This document shows positions 50,001 to 61,455 of a stretch of DNA of 64,000 nucleotides, piece by piece. Location: the NCBI GenBank assembly GCA_023238725.1, contig CM041534.1, forward strand, positions 25,480,303-25,544,302. Direction: 5' to 3'. The position numbers and the translations under genes were made by a program. This stretch comes from Scortum barcoo (taxonomy: Eukaryota > Chordata > Actinopteri > Centrarchiformes > Terapontidae). Position 1 is the stretch's first letter. Each line of letters opens with the position of its first letter. The notes under the pieces are model-generated. The model ran no database searches, was not told where the DNA came from, and saw nothing but the letters and a program-made list of their open reading frames with translations.

Positions 50001-53000
50001 GCTGTGACAAAGTCGTGATGAAGAACTCCATCAGTGGATCCAGATTTGTGGTGAGTTCACAAATTAAACAAACCAACTTTAAAACAACAGCAAACACTAA
50101 AAAACACAAACTGAGAAAGGAAAGGAGGAGAGGAGGTGAGGAGGATGATTTTTTCTGTTCTCTGCCTGCTGGCTGTTGATTGGTCTGTTTCCTCTTTTAT
50201 TTGTAGAATATGAGCGATAATGACCTGCAGAAATTCCCCAAACTTCACGCTCCGTGAGTACAGACACACATCTGCACTGTTTGTTTGTTTGTTTGTTTGT
50301 TTCTACCTGTCAGAGCTTCATGACATTTATCCAAGTGTGTGACCATCAGTAAAAAACCTGTAGTGTTATCACACACACACACTGCTGATTTCGTCTGATT
50401 GGCTGATTTGGGGCTGGAGGCTGCAGACTGGCTCCTCTCAGACTTCCTGTTTACGTCATGTGCTGCACTTCTTCCTCTGCTGCTTCTGTTTGTGACAGTT
50501 GGATAAATACACAGAAAGTCAGTATTTTATGACAGTGTCTGAACTGACAGTCAGCTTCTAAAACGATTATTTTATAGATTAGTTTCAGTTTCATTTCCTG
50601 TTTCTGATGAAGGGAAGTTTGAACCTTTGTGTGTTTGTGTCTCCTCAGCATGATCTCAAAGATCAGCACTGAAATCAGCAAGAAGGAGGAGAAACGATAC
50701 CTGTTCGGGAAAAAAACGTACATCATCTTATGATTTCTTCTGTGTTTGTTTTTACTGATTTAAACATGAACCTTTGTATTGTTTCACATGTTACAGTGAG
50801 ATATATTTATGATGATCATATTCTCTGTCTGTCTTTGTTTTATCGCAGAACAACCACCAAATATCATGGACAAGGTTTGAGCTCTTAATGAAACCTTCTC
50901 ACCTCCAAGTGGTGCTTTACAATATTTATGATATTTATTAATTCATTTGACACCACATTACATTATATACAATACGCCAGATATTCATCATGTGAAATAT
51001 TATTGTGGTGTTTCACTGACAGTACTGCAGTGTTAGTTTAGTACAGTCTCTGGTCGTATGTACTGCTTTAATTGTAATTTATCCTTTTTTTATACCTTTT
51101 GCATAGTTTCTGTTTTTATTTTATAAACGTCTAATTATTTTTTTCTTTCTTTCTTTCTTTATTAATCATAGAAATATATAGAAGTTGTATATTAATATTT
51201 TATAACAGGCTGTTTTCTTCTCTGCAGAGACGGCTGCTGACGATCATGGCTGGGCGGAGGACGAATTCGTACGTTAACCACATTTTTTCTTCTTTCAAAG
51301 TTTTTATACTCACGAAAATAGAAACTAAGGGACTGTCAGATGGTTGCTAAGGGACATCAGATGGTTGCTATGGTACTAACAGGTGGTTGCTAAGGTGGGA
51401 CCATCAGATAAGGGACCATCAGATGGTTGTACTAACAGGTGGTTGCTAAGGGACATCAGATGGTTGCTAGGGACTGTCATGGATATTGCTGGTACTAACA
51501 GGTGGTTGCTAAGGGACATCAGATGGTTGCTAAGGGACTGTCAGATGGTTGCTGGGGACCGTCAGATAGTTGCTAAGGGACCATGAGATGGTTGCTATGG
51601 TACTGACAGAGGTGGTTGCTAAGGGACCATCAGATGGTTGCTATGGTACTAATGGTTGCAGACCATCAGTGGTTGCTAAGGGACTAAGGGACATCAGATG
51701 GTTGCTATGGTACTAACAGGTGGTTGCTAAGGGACCATCAGATGGTTGCTAAGGGACTGTCAGATGGTTGCTAAGGGACCGTCAGATAGTTGCTAAGGGA
51801 CCATCAGATGGTTGCTATGGTACTGACAGGTGGTTGCCATGATATCGGCTCTGTCTTTCAGTTGTCTCTCTCCTCTCTCTCTCTCATCCACCTCTCCGTT
51901 GCTCCACCAGGATGACGAAGAGTTTGATGATGACTATGAGAGTCCGTACAGCGGCGATGAGGATGGCAGCGGGGGAGACTATGAAACCCCCAACGACGAC
52001 GTGGACGGGGCCAGCGATTACGAGCCTCCTCCCTCCGAACCCTCAGAGGACCTGACTCAAAAGCTGTGCCCCACCCTGCCCATCGGGGACAGTGATTATA
52101 TAGGTAACCATGGGGGGGGGCGGAGGCAGCTGTCAGTCAAAGCACAGGTTCACCTCAGCAGAACATTTAAAGTGGTGATATCATAGAATATATGGATAAT
52201 ATAGATCATGTGTCTTTAAAGGATTAATGATTCTTCACTGAGTCTCTGATCAGACAGAAACATTAGCTGTCAGTTAGCCGTGGTGTTTATCTGACCCCTG
52301 ATCAGTTCAGCCATCACCAGTGTGTTTAATGCAAAGCTGTCAGTGAAGAAACAAAAGTGTTAAACTGCCCCCCCGCCACAAAGAGGAACATGTGACTCAT
52401 GATTTTTTCTGTTTTCACACAAACCTCTGAAAAAAGTGTTTAACACATCAGTCAGACATCGTTAATACACAACATGATGTGTGTCTATGTGTGTGTGTAG
52501 ATAGCCATGTGTCATCCAGAGGCCCGCCCCCTGCTGTGTGTCCCCGCCCACCAGTCTCCACCCTGTCTGCTCCGTCTCCTCGGATGGTGAGTCTGCCGCC
52601 ATCTTAAAGTCAACTGTTGATGCTGCGAGTGGCTTCAGCTAACTGCCGCTGTGTGTGTGTGTGTAGTCCTCCTCCTCCTCTAGAAGAGACGCCTCCCCTC
52701 ACTGTGGTGGAAGATCATCAGGGAAATGTGAGTATGTTCAAATGTTAACACACACTGAAAACTGGACATTACCTCTGATGTCCCTCCACAATAAAGCTCC
52801 AGAAATCCGCTTCCTGTTGATCTGTGTCCTTCAGTCTGTCAGTCACATTATCTCACTACACGGACGCTGACAAAGAGGAAAAAAACATGAATCTTAGTAG
52901 CATGAAAACTCAGAGATCCACTTTAAAACACAAGAAGATTTACATGCAGAGAGCCGGGCTTTATTACGGGGGGGTCATGTGACTCTGACAGAGTTCATGA

Positions 53001-56000
53001 TTGGTCTCTGTTGTTCGGTTTTGTTCAGTCCCTCCGGAGCCGCCGCAGATCATTCGTGCCAACAAACCAGGCAGAGATTCAGGATCCAACGCGTCCCCCA
53101 TCAGAGGTAACCCTCAGCACGAGAGGACAGCTAATGATCAATCAGTTTTGTATCAGTCGTTTCATTAATTCACCTCATGTCCAAGAAAAATAACCTACAG
53201 AGGGACGACTGATCACAGTTTATTACAACTTCATTATCTTCACTATCTTAATTGTTTTCAATAAACACACAACAGTAATTTAGGTAATCAAAAAACTGTA
53301 ATCAAATTAAATGATTATTGATTAAATAATGAGTATCAATGTATTATGTATGTTTTAATCATCATTTCATTTTCTCTTCTTCACAGGACCACACAGCAAC
53401 GCAGGGGAGAAGGCGAGTTCTCTTTTTAAATAAACTTTATTCAGATTTAAGGTTAATTTCAGTCACACTGAACTCATCAGGTCAGCCACCAAGTGCTTCA
53501 ATGTGAATATGAAAACTAAAGGACCAAGAACAGAGTCTCCACTGTCACCACAGACACTGAAAACGTTCCTGTTATTTTATTTTTTTTAATAATTAATTAT
53601 AATTATAATAATTTAACATTTTAAAATTTTGGTCTTCAGTGTTTTGATGTGTTCATTGTGTGTCTATGTTTCTTACAGCCGGGCACACATCCTTGGCGGT
53701 AAGTACACAAACACACACCTCACCAAACACAACTCACAGAGATTCACACATTCACATTTTGCTGTGTCATTATTAGAGTTTGACCAGTAGAGATCAGTGG
53801 CAAGTTGAGTAAAACAGTAAAATATCCAAACTATTTACGATTTAAACAAAATCATCACTCCAACAGGGACCTCAAATATCCACTTATATGCAGACGACAC
53901 TGTCCTCTTTGGTTATATTAATATATTCAACGATGCATCAGAGGATGTTAGATGTCATTTATTGATTTATTTTGTGTGTTTGTGTGTCCAGGTCTCAGGC
54001 GGATGTCCATGATCGGTCCAAACCTCCCATTCTTCCTCCGCCCTCCATCGGCAGGAGCAACTCCTCAGCCAGGACTCCTCCCAAGTCAGCACACAACCCA
54101 TTCATCAGATCATCCCAGAAAACATTTCTCCATTTTCAAACAAACCAGACTTTTCAGTTTGAAGTGTTTTAAATCATCTTCAGCATATTTGTGTGTTAGT
54201 GTTGACATCTTTTCAGTTGAAATGTAATTAATAGCGCTTTTCCACTAGTACCTACTCGGCTTGACTCGACTATTCGACTGGCCTTGGTTTGTATGCGCGC
54301 TTCCATCCCGTGCAGTTAGTACCTGGTACTATCCCGTGTACCATCCGTGTTAGTACCTGGTACCAGGTACTTCCGTAGTTACCTACTCGGCCGGGGTTCC
54401 AAGCGAGCTGAGTCGGAGCCGAAAAAATGTGACGTCGGCAGACGGCAGGCCACTGATTGGCCAGGGCCTGACGTCACTAGATGCGTCGAGGAGAGCGACT
54501 CGTTCATAAGAGTCAACCGCGCCATTTTTAAAACGCAATAACAACAACGAACACGATCAGAGATGCTGCACAGAAATCAACCTCAGCGGAGCAGCTTGAT
54601 TTAGGCTGAAGACATTTTTTCTTTGTCTGGTGGCCTCCATTGCTCTCGTAGAGTCGCTTTCGTGTTTGTGTCGCATAACAAATGACGTCCGCTGGAGTTT
54701 CGGCCGCGTTGCTATGGATTTAATTCCCACCCACGCTGAGGTGGTACTGTTGTGATGGAAAACGACCGAAACTGAGCCGAGTCAGAACTGTGTGATGGAA
54801 AAGCGCCATAAGTACATTTACTCAGGCTTGAGGTACTTTACTATTTTACCTGAGTTTATCTTTTCATGATACTTTATTTTTCTTTTCTAACGCATTTAAA
54901 TACGAAGTGCTTGTTATTTTACAAATGAAGATTTTCAGGGGACATTTTACTGAAGAGAATACTTTAAGAACATTTTTTTAATATATTTACATCGTTTGAT
55001 AATAATCAGATTTGTTGTGGTTTGTTTTACAGGTTCGATGTGAGGAAAGAAGAGGTATGTTTCTGTTCTGGTTATATTATGAAGGTGAATTTGTTCAGAA
55101 TAATCTCTGATGCTTTTATTCTCTCTTCTCTCTTCAGCAAATACCTGCGGAAGGTGAGATTTATCTTTCTGTTTTTAAGTTTTCTCTCACTTCATTTCAT
55201 TTCATTTCTCCCCTCCTGTCCATTAAAGCTGTGAACAAAAGGACATCCCAAAATACCAGTGATTCTTTAAATTCTTCTTCTCTCCTCCAGCCCCTAAACA
55301 CAACACCTTCCCCCTTCACAATAAAGGTCTGCCCCCCCGCCCTGCACTCCCAGGCCCCCCCTCCCGCCACGGAGACAGGTATGAAAAAATAAAAGGAGCA
55401 TAATAATTTATATGTCACACAAATGTTTCAGATATATGCAGAAGTATTTAATACAGTTCTTTATTAACGAATTTGTCCTATGAAATTCCTCATGTGCTGC
55501 TGAGATTTCAATCCCTCATGTTTTCCTCATGTTTTCCTCATGTTGTCCTCATGTTTTCCTCATGTTTTCCTCATGTTTGTCTCATGTTGTCCCCGTGTTG
55601 TGTTTTCCTCATGTCCTCATGTTTTCCTCATGTTTGTCCTCATGTTTTCCTCATGTTGTCCTCTTGTGTTGTCCTCATGTGTTGTTTTCCTCATGTTGTT
55701 TGTCCTCGTGTTTTCCTCATGTTTTCCTTGTGTTTTCCTCATGTTGTCCTTGTGTTGTCCTCATGTTTTCCTCATGTCCTCATTTGTCCTTGTTTTCCTC
55801 ATGTTTTCCTCATGTTTTCCTCATGTTTTCCTCATGTTTTCCTCATGTTTTCCTCATGTTTTCCTCATGTTTTCCTCATGTTTTCCTCATGTTTTCCTCA
55901 TGTTTGTCCTTGTGTTTTCCTCATGTTTTCCTCATGTTTTCCTCATGTTTTCCTCATGTTTTCCTCATGTTTTCCTCATGTTTTCCTCATATTTTCCTCA

Positions 56001-58685
56001 TGTTTTCCTCATGTTTTCCTCATGTTGTCCTTGTGTTTTCCTCATGTTTTCCTCATTTTGTCCTCGTGTTTTCCTCATTTGTCCTGTGTTGTCCTTGTGT
56101 GTTTCCTCATGTTTTCCTCATGTTGTCCTGTGTTTTCCTCATGTTTTCCTCATGTTTTCCTCATGTTTTCCTCATGTTTTCCTCATGTTTTCCTCATGTT
56201 TTCCTCATGTTTTCCTCATGTTTTCTCTCATGTTGTCCTGTTTTCCTCATGTTTTCCCATTTTCCTCATGTTGTCGTGTTTTCTTGTCCTTTGTTTTCAT
56301 GTTTTCCTCATGTTTTCCTCATGTTTTCCCGTATGTTCCTTTTTCCTCATGTTGTCCCTGTTGTCCCTTGTGTTTTCCTCATGTTTCCTCATGTTTTCCT
56401 CATGTTGTCCTCATGTTTTCCTCATGTTTCCTCATATTTGTTTTCCTCATTTGTCCTCATGTTTTCCTCATGTTGTTTTTCCTGTTTTGTCCTTTGTTTT
56501 CCTCATGTTTTCCTCATGTTTCTCTCATGTTTGTATTTGTGTTTTCCTCATGTTTTCCATGTTGTCCCCATGTTTTCCTGTTTTCATGTTTTCCTCATGT
56601 TGTCCGTGTTTTCCTCATGTTTTCCTGTGTTTCATGTTTTCCTTTGTCCATGTTTTCCCCATGTTTTCCGTGTTTTCCCATGTTGTCCTCATGTTTTCCC
56701 TCATGTTGTTTTCATGTTTTCCTCATGTTGTCCTCCATGTTGTCCTTGTGTTTTCCTCATGTTTTCCCCTTTGTCCCTGCTCATGTTTTCCTTCGTGTTT
56801 CTCATGTCCCTTTGTCCTGTGTTGTCCTCATGTTTTCCTCATGTTGTCATGTCCTGTTGTTTTCCTCATGTTTTCCTCATGTTTTCCTCATGTTGTTTTC
56901 CTCATGTTTTCCTCATGCTGTGTTTTCCTCATGTTTTCCTGTGTTTTCCCTGTGTTTTCCCCATGTTGTCATGTTTTCCTCATGCTGTCTCCCCATGTTG
57001 TCCCTGTGTTTTCCCTCATTTTCCCCATGTTGTCCTTGTGTTTTCCCCCATGTTTTCCCTGTTGTCCCATGTTGTCATTTGTCCGTGTTTTCCTTGCTTT
57101 CCCTCATGTTTTCCTCGTGTTTTCCCATTGTCTCGTGTTCCTCATGTTTTCCTTGTGTTTTCCTCATGTTTTCCTCATGTTGTTTGTCCTTGTGTTTTCC
57201 TCATGTTTTCCTCATGTTTTCCTATGTTTTCCATGTTGTCCTGTGTTTTCCCTCATGTTTTCCTCATGTTTTCCTCATGTTGTCCTTGTGTTTTCCTCAT
57301 GTTTTCCTCGTGTTTTCCTCGTGTTTTCCTCGTGTTTTCCATGTTTTCCTCATGTTTTCCTCGTGTTTTCCTCGTGTTTTCCTCATGTTTTCCTCATGTT
57401 TTCCATGTTTTCCTCATGTTTTCCTCATGTTTTCCTCATGTTTTCCCTGTTTTCCTCATGTTTTCCTCATGTTTTCCTCATGTTTTCCTCATGTTGTCCT
57501 TGTGTTTTCCTCATGTTGTGTTTTCCTCATGTTTTCCCATGTTGTCCTTGTGTTTTCCCTCATTTTCCTCATGTTTTCCTCATGTTTTCCTCATGTTTTC
57601 CTCATGTTTTCCTCATCCCTTGTGTTTGTCCTTGTGTTTTCCTCATGTTGTGTTTTCCTCATGTGTTTTCATGTTTTCCTTGTGTTTTCCTGTTTTCCTC
57701 ATGTTTTCCTCGTGTTTTCCTCGTGTTTTCCTCGTGTTGTCCTCGTGTTTTCCTCTTGTTTTCCTCATGTTTTCCTCATGTTGTCCTCATAGTTTCCTCA
57801 TGTTGTCTTCATGGTGATAGAACTAGATAAACAAACATCTTGTAAAATCAGTAATGAGTTTTTCCTGTGTGTTTTCAAGCAGTCTGCCTCCCAATATTCC
57901 CTCTGTGGGATCTCTGCCTCACAAACTGCACTCTGGTAAGAAGAAAACCACTTACACATTAAAGGAAGACATTTTGAAAAACATGCTTAATAACAGCTGA
58001 CATTACAGCAGCACATCCAAGGAGCTTTACGGGGTCTCTCCTGACGTCTTCAGTGTCTCAAACATTAACCTTTACATCGCTCAGACACATCACATGGTGT
58101 TTGTCAGTGACAGGACATTCAAAACTTTTCTTCTTGTGTTAATGTTGCTTCTCATTTTAATGGAGTTTTTACACAGTCGATCTTTACGACCACAAACAGG
58201 TATGACCGGTGTTGTGTCTGCTCTGTGGAAACACTAGATGGCGCTCTTTGCTCAGTTTGCAAATACAGGAAACAAGAACGAGACACAGACACCTTTCATA
58301 TTAAACTTCTAAAAACAGTTGGTTGGATTTCAGTAGAGATGAAGTATGAGAATAATATGATAATAAGTATAATAATAACAATAAGTCACTGTCCTCAAAC
58401 TGTACGTGCATCTGAGATATGGTTTCTATAGCAACACCAATGATGTTGGTTATCATCCAGACACAATGACGAGGTCTCACTGCCTTCATCTGTTTGATGA
58501 GCGTTCAGTCATTTATTAACTGACAAAGTCTTTATTTCTCTGCTGTGTTTGTGTTTCTGTTCAGTTTGTATTATCATGTAATGACTGTACACACACACAC
58601 ACACACACACAGCTGAGAGTGAAGACGTTCATGGTGGATTTATTGTGTTGTGGTAAGCTCAAGACGCCTCCACAAGTCACTGAAT

Positions 58686-58723
<38 letters not shown>

Positions 58724-60886
58724 CGCTGGCCGAACAAAAAGGCTTCGGATCAGACAGACAGTCGTTTCGCCCCCCGCCATCCACAACAGGAAGCACACAG
58801 GTAACAAAACACACACACATACATGCGTTTGTCTCTCTGTACATGTGAAGACCCTCATTGATCTAAACATGATCCTGATCCTGATCTTAAACCTGATCCT
58901 GATCTTAAACCTGATCCTGATCCTGATCCTACTCAGACTCTCAGCTCTTCCTCATAAATGCTCGTCAGAAACTGGTCCTGATAGATGGTTAAATGACAGT
59001 TTTGTGTGTTAATTGTTTTAATTTACGACCATTTATTCTTAAACTGTCTTTTTTTTAATCTGCAAAGTGTTTTTTAAAGCTGACGTATCCATGGCAACCT
59101 GTAAGTCACATGACTTCTGAGCGGACTGTATGTGAGCAAACATGAAACACGCTGAGATGGCCAACACGTTTCATCAGAGCGTGTTGGCGTGTTGCTTTCA
59201 TTTCCTGCATTATTCTTCGTAACTGAAGCTGCAGACTAAAAAAACACAGACCCCCCCTTCATGGTTCTACAGTGACTGCAGGTTTATCACAGAAACAACT
59301 TATTTTACTCACAACCACTAAAACACTTCAAGGACACAGAAACTTTATTGAAGCTCTTAGAAACGAATGACGGATGTGTGAAATTCATATGTAACACGTA
59401 TGTTCTGTGTTTTCATTCAGTCTGTGTGAGGCACGTTTTAATGTGTTTTCACAAAGTGCTGTATGAATGACTACATTAGTATGATTATTATTATTATTAT
59501 TAATGTTAACAGCGAGCTGTTTCTGTGGGTGTTCTTCAGTCTGAACAGCAGGTGGTGCGGCTGTCTTTGTTTTTCTGTCCTGCTGAGCTGTGTGTGTGTG
59601 TGTGTGTGTGTGTAGGAGATGGACCCTCGCTGGTATGTGGGTAAAGTGACCAGAGGTCAGGCAGAGGGATGTTTGAAACAAGTCCACAAGGTAAATAAAT
59701 CAATACAGTAAAAACTTTGTGTTCCTTTAAAGCTTCAGGTGTTCTGACATTTCCTGCTGTGAATCTCAGTTTGTTTCGTTTCCTTTTTGGTATTTTTGAT
59801 GCACATCAGTGGCAGACTTCACTTTAAAGACACTGACGGACAGAAACAAGCTGTGCTGTGTTGTATCCATGGCAACGTACTTCCCCCCAAAGCAGCATGG
59901 GAACTGTAGTAGAGCACAGTTCATCCACAGATTAACACCTGTAGTGCAGGAAAAGTACGACAGAGGAGCAGAGTAGAAGTATGGAGTAGAATGAATGAGT
60001 ACTTGAGTAAATGTGCTCAGATACTTTGCAAGAGTAGTTGTGTGCGTCCATCCGTCATGTGTCTGTGTGTCTGTGTCGAGGACGGGGCGTACCTGGTGAG
60101 GGACAGCATCCGGCAGCTGGACAGCCAGCCCTTCACCCTCATGGTCTTCTACCAGGACAAAGTCTACAACATCCAGATCAGACAGCACAACCACCAGTTC
60201 CTGCTGGGAACCGGACTCAAAGTCCAGGAGGTAAACTAGAAGCACGTCCCGACCTGAGACCAGGACCAGGACAGAGATTAACCTGACAACAGTCAGCTTT
60301 ATAACCAGTTTAATGGGAGCTGGTGCAGAGTTAGGCTAACATTAGCATCAATGTGCATCAGGTGCACACTGAAGGTCTTTAACAATGTTAGCTCAAGGTT
60401 AGCTCATTGTGAACTTAATGTTAGCTCAGTTAGTTTGGTGTTAGCTGACTGTTAGTTTTGTTAGTCAATGTTAGTTTAATGTTAACTCAATATTAGCTGA
60501 CTGTTAGTTCAATGTTAGTTTAATATTAGCTTAATGTTAGCTCAATGTCAGTTTTATGTTAACCCAATGTTAATTTCATATTAGTTTAATGTTAGCTCCA
60601 TGTTAGCTTAATGTTAGCTCAATGTTAGTTTAATATTAGTTTAATGTTAAATTATTGTTAGTTCAATGTTAATTTAATATTAGCTTAATGTTAGCTCCAT
60701 GTTAGGTTCATGTTAGCTCAACGTTGGCTCCTAGTGGACATCAGAGAAAATGCATGTGAACAACTGTCAGTGTCAACAGTTAGTTAGTAATGCAACTCAT
60801 TTAACTGTGTGTGTGTGTGTGTGTGTTTATGTGTGTCTGTGTGTGTGTGTGTGTGTTTATTTTTATGTGTGTGTGTGTGTGTGTCT

Positions 60887-60929
<43 letters not shown>

Positions 60930-60952
60930 TTATTTTTTGTGTGTGTGTGTGT

Positions 60953-60994
<42 letters not shown>

Positions 60995-61228
60995 TTATTT
61001 TTATGTGTGTGTGTGTGTGTGTGTCTGTGTGTGTGTGTGTGTGTGTGTATGTTTATTTTTATGTGTGTGTGTGTACAGTCTTTCCCCACAGTCAGTGGGA
61101 TCATCGCTCATTACTCTCAGTCTCCTCTGCTGCTCATCGATGCGAAGAATCGCAGCTCCAGCCAGCAGAATCAGTGTTTGCTGTCGGACCCGGTCGGGTA
61201 CTTCATGACGGGGCAGGGCTGGTCCTGA
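47074..61228 (+). CDS. lcp2: Lymphocyte cytosolic protein 2 / SLP-76 adaptor
   Basis: SLP-76 is the cytosolic adaptor that links ZAP-70/Syk to PLC-gamma, Vav and Nck in T cells, platelets and myeloid cells. The 21 coding exons are 47074-47151, 49988-50050, 50207-50253, 50649-50717, 50849-50874, 51228-51268, 51911-52103, 52501-52586, 52667-52727, 53029-53106, 53387-53412, 53679-53698, 53992-54084, 55033-55054, 55138-55153, 55291-55378, 57883-57935, 58724-58800, 59616-59690, 60081-60230 and 61079-61228. They join without a frame error into 503 residues (human 533). There is an N-terminal SAM domain (1-75). The acidic region has DYESP, DYETP and DYEPP motifs at Tyr117, Tyr132 and Tyr145, matching human Tyr113, 128 and 145. 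A Pro-rich middle contains KPPILPPPSIGRS. The SH2 domain begins at W385 and has YLVRDS with Arg411. Intron 11 appears to start with GC (AAG|GCGAGT). The SH2 exon 20 acceptor is a weak GTCGAG. Confidence 0.96.
48660..49450. repeat. (AACAACCAAAC)n-type minisatellite in lcp2 intron 1
   Basis: About 790 bp of ACAACCAAACAACAACC units, purine/C-only on this strand and free of G over long stretches. The opposite strand is GTTGTTTGGTTG-rich. Long Val/Leu/Cys frames on the minus strand are artefacts. Confidence 0.95.
51320..51840. repeat. GGTTGCTAAGGGACCATCAGAT minisatellite in lcp2 intron 6
   Basis: Tandem units combine ATGGTTGCTAAGGGA(C)CATCAG with the variant ATGGTTGCTATGGTACTAACAG. They fill intron 6 up to 70 bp before exon 7. 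The unit length alternates around 22 bp. Confidence 0.93.
53855..53955 (+). mobile_element. Fragment of a non-LTR reverse transcriptase in lcp2 intron 12
   Basis: The frame reads NIHLYADDTVLFGY around 53879-53920, the YADD catalytic block of a LINE reverse transcriptase. No other block is preserved. It ends about 40 bp before lcp2 exon 13. Confidence 0.65.
54229..54811. mobile_element. Non-autonomous PIF/Harbinger-like element (MITE) in lcp2 intron 13
   Basis: A 577-bp element (54232-54808) starts TAGCGCTTTTCCA and ends TGGAAAAGCGCCA, 13-bp terminal inverted repeats with one mismatch. It is flanked by TAA on both sides (54229-54231 and 54809-54811). A 3-bp TWA-type duplication is typical of PIF/Harbinger transposons. 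Inner repeats such as CTACTCGGC and GAGCCGAGT extend the inverted symmetry. There is no transposase frame. The right flank continues straight into a copy of the AGTACATTTACTC teleost repeat. Confidence 0.75.
54809..54975 (+). repeat. AGTACATTTACTC-type teleost repeat, right of the MITE
   Basis: TAAGTACATTTACTCAGG is followed by GAGGTACTTTACTATTTTAC and CTGAGTTTATCTTTTCATGA, the same order of phrases as at 5824-6122. It begins exactly at the target duplication of the MITE. Confidence 0.6.
55515..57800. repeat. 2.3 kb minisatellite, 11-bp unit, in lcp2 intron 16
   Basis: The unit is TTTTCCTCATG with variants TTGTCCTCATG, TTTTCCTCGTG and TTGTCCTTGTG. Runs of identical units occur around 55795-56020. 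Because 11 is not a multiple of three, every forward frame cycles through the same peptide, and none of the sense codons produced is a stop, so all three frames stay open for about 750 codons. The array ends 80 bp before exon 17. It is purely intronic by position. Confidence 0.96.
59940..60036 (-). repeat. Reversed AGTACATTTACTC-type teleost repeat in lcp2 intron 19
   Basis: GAGTACTTGAGTAAATGTGC and GTAGAAGTATGGAGTAGAAT are reverse complements of phrases in the 5824-6122 copy. It lies only about 45 bp before the acceptor of lcp2 exon 20, the exon that carries the SH2 phosphotyrosine pocket. Confidence 0.55.
60375..60730. repeat. Degenerate AATGTTAGCTC repeat in lcp2 intron 20
   Basis: More than 25 copies of an 11- to 13-bp unit, AATGTTAGCTC/AATGTTAGTTT, with TTAATATTAG variants. 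Confidence 0.88.
60807..61076. repeat. (GT)n tract with TTTATTTTTAT interruptions before the last lcp2 exon
   Basis: Four blocks of GT repeats are separated by GTTTATTTTTATGT steps and run directly into the GTACAG acceptor of exon 21. Confidence 0.95.
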
Positions 61229-61449
61229 CTGGATCACACGCAGAGTCCGACTCACTTTTCAACATGAATGTCCGCCTCAGACCACGTCACCTGTTTCCTG
61301 TTTCCTGTTTTGCACATGTTGCTTCGTTTGCTTCTTTTTGAATATTTGTATTTTTGAGCTTTGTGTCAGTAAATCTTTCAGACCTTCCACATTAAATGTG
61401 CACGTCAGTAGTGTTTAGTTTGAGAATCTTCACCGTTCTGACTGTTTGA

Positions 61450-61455
61450 AATAAA
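61450..61455 (+). terminator. Polyadenylation signal of lcp2
   Basis: AATAAA lies 222 bp after the lcp2 stop codon and is followed by a TTTTGTGAA stretch. Confidence 0.65.

Noticed and set aside
55473..57830. Open frames of 750-785 codons in all three plus-strand frames
   Set aside because: They are the translation of the TTTTCCTCATG minisatellite in lcp2 intron 16. The peptide is a simple repeat, and the flanking exons splice around it in frame.
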